The notes below the pieces were generated by a model. The model worked only from the letters and a program-made list of their open reading frames with translations. It was not told where the DNA came from and made no database searches. Made by a program: the position numbers and the translations under genes. From NCBI GenBank assembly GCA_036381615.1, contig DASVCL010000075.1:1-12594 (forward strand): a stretch of DNA of 12,594 nt, given 5' to 3'. Of the stretch, positions 6,860 through 12,573 are shown piece after piece; position 1 is the stretch's first letter; every line of letters begins with the position of its first letter. The DNA is from CALANV01 sp036381615. Its GTDB lineage: Bacteria; Pseudomonadota; Alphaproteobacteria; CACIAM-22H2.

Positions 6860-7687
6860 TCACGCGCGTTTCGATACCTTCTCGCGGCGTTCGGCGATCA
6901 TCTGCATGATCGCGGCGGCCGTCTCTTCGATGGAGCGGCGGGACACGTCCAGCACCGGCCAGCCCCGCTGGTGGAACAGCCGTCGCGCGGCCGCGACTTC
7001 GGCCTTGACGGCATCAGGGTCGATATACGTGGTGTCCCGCGTCTCGTTGAGCATCCGCAGCCGGTTGCGCCGGATCTGCACGAGCACGTTCGGATCGTTG
7101 GTCAAGCCGACGATGATCGGACCCTCCAGATTGTCGAGTGCGGGCGGCAGCGGCAGACCGGGCACGAGGGGTACGTTGGCCGCCTTGATGCCGCGATTGC
7201 CGAGATAGATGCAGGTCGGGGACTTCGACGTGCGCGACACGCCGACGAGAACGACGTCGGCCCTGTGCAGGTCGTTGGAGCCCTGCCCATCGTCGTGGGC
7301 CATGACGAAATCCATCGCCTCGATCCGGGCGAAGTACTCCGCGTCCAGCATGTGCTGGCGTCCAGGCAGGTTGCGGGCTTGGGCGTGCAGGTAGTTCGAC
7401 AGCACGTCGAGCACCGGATCCAGCACCGAGATGTACGGGACGGCGAGTTCGCGGCACGCCTCCTCCAGCCGGGCGCGTAGCCGCCGGTCAAGGATGGTCA
7501 TCAGCACGACGCCCGGATTTGCCTTGATGCCGGCGACGACCTTGTCGAGCTGCCGCTCGGTGCGGACCATCGACCAGTTGTGTTCCACCGGCTCCACGTT
7601 CTCGAACTGTACGAAGCAGGCGCGTGCCACCGCGTTGTTGGTCTCACCGGTCGCGTCGGAGACGAGATGCAGGTGGAACGTCTTCAT
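6860..7687 (-). CDS. ppsR: Pyruvate, phosphate dikinase / PEP synthase regulatory protein (DUF299)
   Basis: This bifunctional kinase and phosphorylase switches PEP synthase or pyruvate phosphate dikinase off and on by ADP-dependent phosphorylation and phosphate-dependent dephosphorylation of a Thr. The 275-residue product begins FHLHLVSDATGET, the family hallmark, and has the P-loop-like GVSRTSKSPT (149-158) preceded by DVVLVG. Which partner enzyme it controls cannot be told from this window. The frame is open upstream to 7954, but the family N-terminus starts at 7687 and the extension would run through the putative replication origin, so ATG 7687 was chosen despite no clear Shine-Dalgarno. 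It is the first gene left of the origin (the RP001/CC0001 equivalent) and heads the operon with maf, aroE and coaE. Confidence 0.94.
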   Translation of the reverse strand: MKTFHLHLVSDATGETNNAVARACFVQFENVEPVEHNWSMVRTERQLDKVVAGIKANPGVVLMTILDRRLRARLEEACRELAVPYISVLDPVLDVLSNYLHAQARNLPGRQHMLDAEYFARIEAMDFVMAHDDGQGSNDLHRADVVLVGVSRTSKSPTCIYLGNRGIKAANVPLVPGLPLPPALDNLEGPIIVGLTNDPNVLVQIRRNRLRMLNETRDTTYIDPDAVKAEVAAARRLFHQRGWPVLDVSRRSIEETAAAIMQMIAERREKVSKRA

Positions 7688-7719
7688 GCACGATGCGGCT
7701 GGGGATGATCGCAGCTCGT

Positions 7720-7728
7720 TGGGGACAA
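7720..7728 (-). other. Weak DnaA box-like site (TTGTCCCCA)
   Basis: On the minus strand TTGTCCCCA differs at one position from the Caulobacter weak-box pattern TTNTCCACA. A related TCATCCCCA lies at 7708-7700 (7/9 to the consensus). The assignment relies on proximity to the better box at 7737. Confidence 0.3.
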
Positions 7729-7736
7729 GTATCAGG

Positions 7737-7745
7737 TTATCCACG
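7737..7745 (+). other. DnaA box, 8/9 match (TTATCCACG)
   Basis: It matches the TTATCCACA consensus at all but the last position and lies 50 nt upstream of the ppsR start. It is the left-most good box of the putative origin. Confidence 0.65.
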
Positions 7746-7750
7746 GGCCC

Positions 7751-7760
7751 CCGGAATCGG
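7751..7760 (+). repeat. Origin repeat CCGGAATCGG, copy 1
   Basis: The 10-mer CCGGAATCGG occurs here and again at 7890-7899. A third related copy is inverted at 8002-8009 (GGAATCGG on the minus strand). Each contains a GAATC site that a CcrM-type methylase would recognise. It is not a known origin element to me. Confidence 0.5.
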
Positions 7761-7889
7761 CTCACGCTGCAAGCTATGCGTCCAGCGAATTGCTCGACTG
7801 AGGATGTCCTTATCCTATCCGTGGGAGTTGCGGGAAGAAAGCGGCGTGCGGCAGATCGTCCCCGGTTTTCATTCACCCGCTTTGCACAG

Positions 7890-7899
7890 CCGGAATCGG
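7890..7899 (+). repeat. Origin repeat CCGGAATCGG, copy 2
   Basis: This is an exact second copy of the 10-mer at 7751-7760, 139 nt away in the same orientation, again centred on a GAATC methylation site. Confidence 0.5.
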
Positions 7900-7934
7900 T
7901 ACAGATCGCTTGTGTAGCGCGGTCCGGGTCCATT

Positions 7935-7943
7935 CCATCCACA
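7935..7943 (+). other. Weak DnaA box (CCATCCACA)
   Basis: It matches the DnaA consensus at 7 of 9 positions with the diagnostic ATCCACA half intact. A poorer CTGTCCACC (7947-7955) follows directly on the same strand, giving a closely spaced pair across the palindrome ACAGATCTGT. Confidence 0.4.
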
Positions 7944-7978
7944 GATCTGTCCACCGCCCGGCGGCGCGGCGGTCGGGT

Positions 7979-7987
7979 TGTGGAGGA
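7979..7987 (-). other. Weak DnaA box (TCCTCCACA)
   Basis: On the minus strand TCCTCCACA keeps the TCCACA core and differs at one position from the TTNTCCACA weak-box pattern (7/9 to the strict consensus). It is in the opposite orientation to the box at 8012. Confidence 0.4.
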
Positions 7988-8001
7988 CTCTCCCGATCGG
8001 G

Positions 8002-8009
8002 CCGATTCC
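8002..8009 (-). repeat. Origin repeat GGAATCGG, inverted copy
   Basis: The minus strand reads GGAATCGG, the shared core of the copies at 7751 and 7890. It sits 3 bp before the perfect DnaA box and contains a GATTC (GANTC) site at 8004-8008. Confidence 0.45.
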
Positions 8010-8011
8010 CG

Positions 8012-8020
8012 TTATCCACA
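8012..8020 (+). other. Perfect DnaA box (TTATCCACA)
   Basis: It matches the high-affinity DnaA consensus exactly. The following 49 nt are relatively AT-rich (8012-8069 is about 52% A+T), the most likely place for duplex opening in this region. Confidence 0.8.
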
Positions 8021-8120
8021 GTGAACCACTGCCTTCACTTCCCTACTGATTCATTCCGGTAGGCGTAGTATGGAGGGACGCCCGTTCCTGTGTTCCCGAG
8101 GCGTTCCCGCCAGTCGCAAC

Positions 8121-9209
8121 GTGTCGAATTCAGCCCCACCAGCGTCAGCCAAGCCGCTGATCCGCGTTCTGCGCGGCGAGGTCCTGAACCCGCCGCCGTT
8201 CTGGTTCATGCGCCAGGCCGGACGCTATTTACCGGAATACCGTGCCGTCCGGGCCCGGGCGAACGATTTCATCGCCCTCTGCCTCGATCCGGCGCTGGCG
8301 GCCGAGATCACGCTGCAGCCGGTCCGGCGCTATGGCATGGACGCGGCGATCCTGTTCGCCGACATCCTTCTCGTACCCTACGCCCTCGGTCAGGAGATCG
8401 CCTTCGTCGAAGGCCAGGGCCCGAGGCTGGCGCCGGTGCGTAACCTGCGCGACCTCGATCGACTGGCGCGCGCTGCTGACGAGGCGGTCGAGCGGCTGGC
8501 GCCGGTATACGAGACGGTGCGCCGGGTCCGTGCCGGCCTGCCGCCTCGGACGGCGCTGATCGGGTTTGCCGGCGCGCCGTGGACGGTCGCGACCTACATG
8601 GTGGAGGGAAGCGGCGGCCATGATTTCGCCGTCGTGCGCCGCTGGGCATACGGGGATCCGGACTCGTTCCAGGTCCTGATCGATCTCCTGGTCGACGCGA
8701 CGGTGCGTTACTTGGAGGCCCAGATCGAAGCCGGCGCGGAGGCACTGCAGCTCTTCGACACCTGGGCCGGCGTGCTCGACGCGGAGGGCTTCCGGCGCTG
8801 GTGCGTCGCGCCGGTCCGGGCCATCGTCACGCGGCTGCAGGCGCGCCATCCTTCGGTGCCGGTGATTGCATTCCCGCGTGGTGCCGGGGTCGGCTACCGC
8901 AGCTATGCCGAAGCGACAGGGGTCGCGGCCGTCGGTCTTGACCCGAGCGTGCCGCCGGAATGGGCCGCCGCCGAACTGCAGCCGGCCGTGGCCGTGCAGG
9001 GCAACCTCGACCCGCAGCTGCTCGTCGTCGGCGGAGAGCCGATGCTGACGGCGGCCGATTGCATCCTCGCCGCGCTGGGTCGCGGGCCGTTTATCTTTAA
9101 CCTCGGGCACGGCATCGTGCCGGAAACGCCGCCCGAAAACGTCGCGGCGCTGTGCGAGCAGCTGCGACGCGGTGCGCACCGGCCGCCGGCCGATCCGGCG
9201 TTACGATGA
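8121..9209 (+). CDS. hemE: Uroporphyrinogen decarboxylase
   Basis: HemE removes four carboxyl groups from uroporphyrinogen III to give coproporphyrinogen III in heme synthesis; it is cytosolic. The product from the GTG at 8121 has 362 residues. It carries FWFMRQAGRYLPEYR (27-41, with the catalytic-site Arg residues), LFADILLVPYALG with Asp81 (the pyrrole-binding Asp), GFAGAPWTVATYMVEG (148-163) and the C-terminal FNLGHGI motif. An ATG at 8070 in the same frame would add 17 residues (MEGRPFLCSRG...) that do not look like HemE; neither start has a clear Shine-Dalgarno. The GTG gives the expected short N-terminus. The gene flanks the putative origin on its right and overlaps hemH by 4 nt. Confidence 0.95.
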   Translation: MSNSAPPASAKPLIRVLRGEVLNPPPFWFMRQAGRYLPEYRAVRARANDFIALCLDPALAAEITLQPVRRYGMDAAILFADILLVPYALGQEIAFVEGQGPRLAPVRNLRDLDRLARAADEAVERLAPVYETVRRVRAGLPPRTALIGFAGAPWTVATYMVEGSGGHDFAVVRRWAYGDPDSFQVLIDLLVDATVRYLEAQIEAGAEALQLFDTWAGVLDAEGFRRWCVAPVRAIVTRLQARHPSVPVIAFPRGAGVGYRSYAEATGVAAVGLDPSVPPEWAAAELQPAVAVQGNLDPQLLVVGGEPMLTAADCILAALGRGPFIFNLGHGIVPETPPENVAALCEQLRRGAHRPPADPALR

Positions 9210-10234
9210 GGACGGCGGTCGTCCTGTTCAATCTCGGCGGGCCGGACACACCGGCCGCGGTGCAGCCGTTCCTGTTCAACCTGTTCAACGACCCGTCGAT
9301 CATCGGCGCGCCGGGACCCATTCGATACATGCTGGCGCGGCTGATTGCCGCCCGCCGGGCACCCGTCGCGCGCGAGATCTACGCGCGGATCGGCGGCGGC
9401 TCGCCGCTGCTGGCGAACACGGAGGCGCAGGCGCAAGCGCTACGCGAACGGCTCGCCGCGGCCGGCGACGTGCGCGTATTCATCGCGATGCGCTACTGGC
9501 ATCCGATGAGCGACGCGGCCGCCGCGGCCGTCAAGGCCTGGAGCCCCGACCGCGTGGTTCTTCTGCCGCTCTATCCGCAGTACTCGACCACCACAACCGC
9601 ATCATCGGTTCGCGCCTGGCACCAGGCGGCGCGGAAGGTCGGGCTGACGGCGCCGACGACGGCGATCTGCTGCTATGCGGTGGAGAGCGGGTTCGTCGAC
9701 GCGATGATCGACCTGCTGCAGCCGGCCTATGCCTCGGCGCAGGCTGCCGGCCGGCCGCGCGTGCTGTTCTCGGCGCACGGCCTGCCCAAACGCGTGGTGG
9801 CGCGGGGCGATCCGTATCAGTGGCAGGTGGAGCAGACGGCCGCCGCGATCGTGCGCGGCCTCGGCATCGCGGATCTCGACTGGTCGGTCTGCTACCAGAG
9901 CCGCGTCGGCCCGCTCGCCTGGATCGAACCCCACACGGATGCCGAGGTCGAGCGTGCGGGGCGCGACCGCGTGCCGCTCGTCGTCGTGCCGATTGCGTTC
10001 GTGTCGGAGCATTCCGAAACGCTGGTCGAACTCGACCTCGAGTACCGCGCGCGGGCCACGGCTTGCGGCGTACCGCTCTACGTGCGCGTGCCGACGGTTT
10101 CGACCCATCCGGCGTTCGTGGCCGGGCTGGCCCGGCTCGTCACGCAGGCGATGGAGAAGGATGCCGGCGGCTGCATGTCGCAGTGTGGCGGCCGGATCTG
10201 CCCGGCCGACCGGCGCGGCTGTCCGCAGTCGTGA
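9206..10234 (+). CDS. hemH: Ferrochelatase, with likely [2Fe-2S] cysteines
   Basis: HemH inserts Fe2+ into protoporphyrin IX to make heme, usually at the membrane surface. The 342-residue product has VVLFNLGGPDTP at the N-terminus, PLYPQYSTTT (121-130), FSAHGLPKR (188-196) with catalytic His191, and FVSEHSETLVELD with Glu271. Four cysteines lie in the C-terminal tail (323, 327, 332, 339), and Cys156 sits in AICCYAVESGF, aligned with human Cys196. Human and Caulobacter ferrochelatases use one internal and three C-terminal Cys to bind a [2Fe-2S] cluster, so a cluster is likely. The spacing (C-x3-C-x4-C-x6-C) does not match either published pattern exactly. The ATG overlaps the hemE stop (ATGA), implying coupled translation. 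Confidence 0.96.
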   Translation: MRTAVVLFNLGGPDTPAAVQPFLFNLFNDPSIIGAPGPIRYMLARLIAARRAPVAREIYARIGGGSPLLANTEAQAQALRERLAAAGDVRVFIAMRYWHPMSDAAAAAVKAWSPDRVVLLPLYPQYSTTTTASSVRAWHQAARKVGLTAPTTAICCYAVESGFVDAMIDLLQPAYASAQAAGRPRVLFSAHGLPKRVVARGDPYQWQVEQTAAAIVRGLGIADLDWSVCYQSRVGPLAWIEPHTDAEVERAGRDRVPLVVVPIAFVSEHSETLVELDLEYRARATACGVPLYVRVPTVSTHPAFVAGLARLVTQAMEKDAGGCMSQCGGRICPADRRGCPQS

Positions 10235-10287
10235 CGCCCCGGCGCCTGGTTGTTCACGGTCGGCGGTTGCGATTAGAGTGCCGGGCC

Positions 10288-10728
10288 ATGACCGACTGGA
10301 TCGTATCTTGGTATGTCTGGATCAAGGCGCTGCATCTCATCGCCGTGATCGCGTGGATGGCAGGCCTTCTCTATCTGCCGCGTCTGTTCGTCTATCACGC
10401 CGACGCGCCGAAAGGCTCGGCGCTGTCGGAGACGCTGAAAGTGATGGAACGGCGCCTGCTGCGGGCGATCATGAATCCGGCCATGATCGCCGTCTATCTG
10501 TTCGGCCTGCTGCTGTTCTGGGTGCAGGACTGGCACCAGGGCTGGCTGCACGTGAAGCTCTTCTTCGTCGCCGTTCTCACGGTGCTCCATCACCTGTATG
10601 CGCTCTGGCGGAAGGATTTCGCGGCGGATCGCAATACGCGACCGGCGCGGTTCTACCGCATCGCCAACGAAGTTCCGACCGTGGCCATGATCGTCATCGT
10701 CATCATGGTCATCGTGAAACCGTTCTGA
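10288..10728 (+). CDS. hemJ: Protoporphyrinogen IX oxidase HemJ
   Basis: HemJ oxidises protoporphyrinogen IX to protoporphyrin IX in the inner membrane, in bacteria lacking HemG/HemY. The 146-residue product has four predicted helices (about 10-32, 60-78, 86-105, 127-143). Its conserved opening WIKALHLIAVIAWMAGLLYLP contains His16, equivalent to the heme-binding His of the family. The ERRLLRAIMNPAM segment and the NEVPT motif before the last helix are also family-typical. It follows hemH by 53 nt and so supplies the step between HemE products and HemH. The start ATG at 10288 gives the standard short N-terminus; the Shine-Dalgarno is weak. Confidence 0.95.
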   Translation: MTDWIVSWYVWIKALHLIAVIAWMAGLLYLPRLFVYHADAPKGSALSETLKVMERRLLRAIMNPAMIAVYLFGLLLFWVQDWHQGWLHVKLFFVAVLTVLHHLYALWRKDFAADRNTRPARFYRIANEVPTVAMIVIVIMVIVKPF

Positions 10729-10783
10729 GGCGAAACGCCGCCCGGAAGCCGGCGCGCATTTGCTGCACCACGGCATAACGGCT

Positions 10784-10814
10784 CGCCGGCCCCGGGGATC
10801 GGTCGGGGCCGGCG
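10784..10814 (+). terminator. Strong hairpin downstream of hemJ
   Basis: GCCGGCCCCG (10785-10794) pairs perfectly with CGGGGCCGGC (10804-10813), extended by one C-G pair, around a 9-nt loop. It starts 55 nt after the hemJ stop and ends 79 nt before the rho promoter. No T-run follows, so it is either a U-less terminator or a 3'-end stabiliser. Confidence 0.5.
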
Positions 10815-10893
10815 GCGGCACGGCGGACGCCTGCCCGCGATCCGCTTCCCGACTGATACCGCCGGAACTGTCGGGGTAACGCCACCGGACCGG

Positions 10894-10922
10894 GTTGACT
10901 TGCCGGGGGCCTTCGACTAAAT
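10894..10922 (+). promoter_or_regulatory. Predicted sigma70-type promoter for rho
   Basis: GTTGAC (10894-10899), a 17-nt spacer and CTAAAT (10917-10922) match the alphaproteobacterial housekeeping pattern CTTGAC-N17-CTATAT at 5 of 6 positions in each box. Transcription would begin near 10929, giving rho a leader of about 230 nt. It is the clearest promoter in the window. Confidence 0.6.
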
Positions 10923-10933
10923 GCTTTTCGTGA

Positions 10934-10951
10934 TCGCCTCCTTCGAGGCGA
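10934..10951 (+). promoter_or_regulatory. Stem-loop at the 5' end of the rho leader
   Basis: TCGCCTC (10934-10940), loop CTTC and GAGGCGA (10945-10951) form a perfect 7-bp stem just after the predicted transcription start. The right arm contains GAGG, which lies 8 nt before an ATG at 10957, so the stem would hide the ribosome site of the short leader ORF. Confidence 0.45.
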
Positions 10952-10956
10952 CGACA

Positions 10957-11061
10957 ATGGTCTGCCCGGCGTTGCGCCTGTCTTGCAAAGTGCGGTGTCG
11001 GCGGCCGGCCAACCCCCGAAAACTTGGTTCGTTCGGCCCGCGTGCGGGTTGGTGTTCGTAG
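10957..11061 (+). CDS. Possible 34-residue leader ORF upstream of rho
   Basis: An ATG at 10957, preceded by GAGG at 8-nt spacing, opens a frame of 34 codons ending in TAG at 11059-11061. The product starts MVCPALRLSCKVRC and is basic with four Cys. The same frame is also open from an ATG at 10921, but that ATG overlaps the predicted -10 box. The ORF lies wholly in the rho leader, 94 nt before rho. I do not recognise the peptide. It could be a regulatory leader comparable in position to E. coli rhoL, or a chance frame. Confidence 0.22.
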   Translation: MVCPALRLSCKVRCRRPANPRKLGSFGPRAGWCS

Positions 11062-11115
11062 CGTTCACGGCCACGGGTCGTCCAAGGCCATGCCGTCCCG
11101 AGCCATTTGAGCCGC

Positions 11116-11131
11116 GCCCGACGAATCGGGC
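11116..11131 (+). promoter_or_regulatory. Short hairpin just upstream of rho
   Basis: GCCCGA, loop CGAA and TCGGGC form a perfect 6-bp stem with a CGAA tetraloop (GNRA-like closing context), followed by CGTTTCCCCC. It ends 24 nt before the rho ATG, so it could affect ribosome access or act as an attenuator. The stem is short, and the evidence for a role is weak. Confidence 0.3.
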
Positions 11132-11155
11132 CGTTTCCCCCAAGCGAAGTCCCAC

Positions 11156-12541
11156 ATGAATCTTCAGGAACTCAAGCGTAAACCCCCCGCCGAGCTATTG
11201 GCATACGCCGAGGAACTTCAGATCGAGAACGCATCGGCGCTGCGCAAGCAGGACATGCTGTTCGCCATCCTGAAGCAGCTCGCCGAGAACGACGTACCGA
11301 TCTACGGCGACGGCGTGCTCGAGATTCTTTCCGACGGATTCGGATTCCTGCGCAGCCCCGAGGCCAACTATCTGCCGGGTCCCGACGACATCTACGTCTC
11401 GCCCAGCCTCATCCGGCGCCACGGCTTGCGGACCGGCGATACGGTCGAGGGGCAGATCCGCGCCCCGAAGGACGGCGAGCGCTACTTCGCGCTCATGAAC
11501 GTCAAGACCATCAACTTCGACCAGCCCGAGGTCGCGCGGCACCGGATCAACTTCGACAACCTGACGCCACTCTATCCCGAGGAACGTCTCCGCCTGGAGA
11601 TCACCGATGACCAGGCGCCGGCGCCGGCACCGGCACGCGCGTCGCGGCGGCCGCAGGGCGACGAAGGCGACGTGGCGCTGCGCAGCCGGCTGTCCGGCGT
11701 GCGCGGCGAGGCGAAGTCGGAGAAGTCCAATCACCCCACGCTGAAGCGCGACATCACCTGCCGCATCATCGATCTGATTGCGCCGCTCGGCAAAGGACAG
11801 CGCGCGCTCATCATCGCGCCGCCGCGGACCGGCAAGACGATGATGCTGCAGAACATCGCGCACGCGATCGCGCATAATCATCCCGAGGTCTATCTCATCG
11901 TGCTGCTCATCGACGAGCGGCCCGAGGAAGTGACCGACATGCAGCGCTCGGTGAAGGGCGAGGTGATCTCGTCGACCTTCGACGAGCCCGCCGCGCGCCA
12001 CGTGCAGGTCGCCGAGATGGTGATCGAGAAGGCGAAGCGCCTGGTCGAGCACAAGCGCGACGTCGTCATCCTGCTCGACTCGATCACGCGCCTTGCCCGC
12101 GCCTACAACACCGTGGTGCCGTCGTCGGGCAAGGTGCTGACCGGCGGTGTCGACGCCAACGCGCTGCAGCGGCCGAAGCGGTTCTTCGGCGCGGCCCGCA
12201 ACATCGAGGAAGGGGGCAGCCTGACGATCATCGCTACCGGCCTGATCGATACGGGCAGCCGCATGGACGAGGTCATCTTCGAGGAGTTCAAGGGCACCGG
12301 CAACTCCGAGATCGTGCTCGACCGCAAGGTCGCCGACAAGCGCATCTTCCCGGCGCTCGACGTCGGCAAGAGCGGCACGCGCAAGGAAGAGCTGCTGGTG
12401 CCGAAGGATCAGCTGAGCAAGATGTGGGTGCTAAGGCGCATCCTCATGCAGATGGGCACCGTCGATGCGATGGAGTTCCTCCTCGACAAGATGAAGGATT
12501 CCAAGACCAACGAGGATTTCTTCGCGACGATGAATCAGTAA
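11156..12541 (+). CDS. rho: Transcription termination factor Rho, with a linker insertion
   Basis: Rho is a hexameric RNA helicase that binds untranslated C-rich RNA and releases RNA polymerase. The 461-residue product (E. coli 419) has the N-terminal helical domain (1-45), the RNA-binding cold-shock domain with DGFGFLRSP (60-68) and DIYVSPS (78-84), then the ATPase. The ATPase has Walker A APPRTGKT (221-228), Walker B VVILLDS with Asp308, the Q-loop LTGGVDANAL (328-337) and the R-loop region GTGNSEIVLDRKVADKRIFPAL (380-401). All key residues are intact. Residues about 151-192 (QAPAPAPARASRRPQ and onward) are extra relative to E. coli and fall in the domain connector. The gene has its own promoter 234 nt upstream. 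Confidence 0.98.
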   Translation: MNLQELKRKPPAELLAYAEELQIENASALRKQDMLFAILKQLAENDVPIYGDGVLEILSDGFGFLRSPEANYLPGPDDIYVSPSLIRRHGLRTGDTVEGQIRAPKDGERYFALMNVKTINFDQPEVARHRINFDNLTPLYPEERLRLEITDDQAPAPAPARASRRPQGDEGDVALRSRLSGVRGEAKSEKSNHPTLKRDITCRIIDLIAPLGKGQRALIIAPPRTGKTMMLQNIAHAIAHNHPEVYLIVLLIDERPEEVTDMQRSVKGEVISSTFDEPAARHVQVAEMVIEKAKRLVEHKRDVVILLDSITRLARAYNTVVPSSGKVLTGGVDANALQRPKRFFGAARNIEEGGSLTIIATGLIDTGSRMDEVIFEEFKGTGNSEIVLDRKVADKRIFPALDVGKSGTRKEELLVPKDQLSKMWVLRRILMQMGTVDAMEFLLDKMKDSKTNEDFFATMNQ

Positions 12542-12548
12542 GGCGTCA

Positions 12549-12573
12549 GCCGGTGAGATGCGGCCTCACCGGC
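12549..12573 (+). terminator. Hairpin downstream of rho
   Basis: GCCGGTGAG (12549-12557) pairs perfectly with CTCACCGGC (12565-12573) around a 7-nt loop, starting 7 nt after the rho stop. The downstream sequence ATTCGCCGCTG has no T-run. It is probably the 3' end of the rho transcript. Confidence 0.6.

Larger units (their letters stand above)
7688..8120. other. oriC: Putative chromosomal replication origin (oriC)
   Basis: This noncoding divergent region lies between ppsR and hemE, the documented position of oriC in Caulobacter crescentus and Rickettsia prowazekii. It contains one perfect DnaA box (8012-8020), one 8/9 box (7737-7745) and weaker boxes at 7935-7943, 7947-7955, 7979-7987 and 7720-7728. 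Five GANTC sites lie at 7754, 7893, 7986, 8004 and 8048. Palindromes ACAGATCTGT (7941-7950) and CCCGATCGGG (7992-8001) are present. Two stretches reach about 50% A+T in a background near one third: 7771-7820, and 8012-8069 beside the perfect box; either could be the unwinding element. Neighbouring genes point away on both sides. The region must also hold the ppsR and hemE promoters, which I could not define. The right edge depends on the hemE start. Confidence 0.85.
10729..11155 (+). promoter_or_regulatory. Intergenic region between hemJ and rho
   Basis: This 427-nt region has no long coding frame. From left to right it holds a strong GC hairpin after hemJ (10784-10814), a good housekeeping promoter (10894-10922), a short hairpin (10934-10951), a possible 34-codon leader ORF (10957-11061) and a hairpin close to the rho start (11116-11131). 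A long untranslated leader is usual for rho, which in E. coli is autoregulated by Rho-dependent termination in the leader. Confidence 0.6.

Noticed and set aside
7880..7888. CTTTGCACA as a DnaA box
   Set aside because: It matches the relaxed TTATNCACA pattern at only 6 of 8 fixed positions, which is common by chance. TGTGTAGCG near 7911 was dropped for the same reason.
7688..7954. N-terminal extension of PPSR by 89 residues
   Set aside because: The family N-terminus FHLHLVSDATGET begins at 7687. The extension covers the first DnaA box and origin repeat and has no protein-like features.
9172..10287. Plus-strand frame open upstream of hemJ through hemH
   Set aside because: It is the out-of-frame reading of hemH joined to hemJ. 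HemJ begins at its usual MTDWIVSWYVWIKALH, so this is not a fusion.
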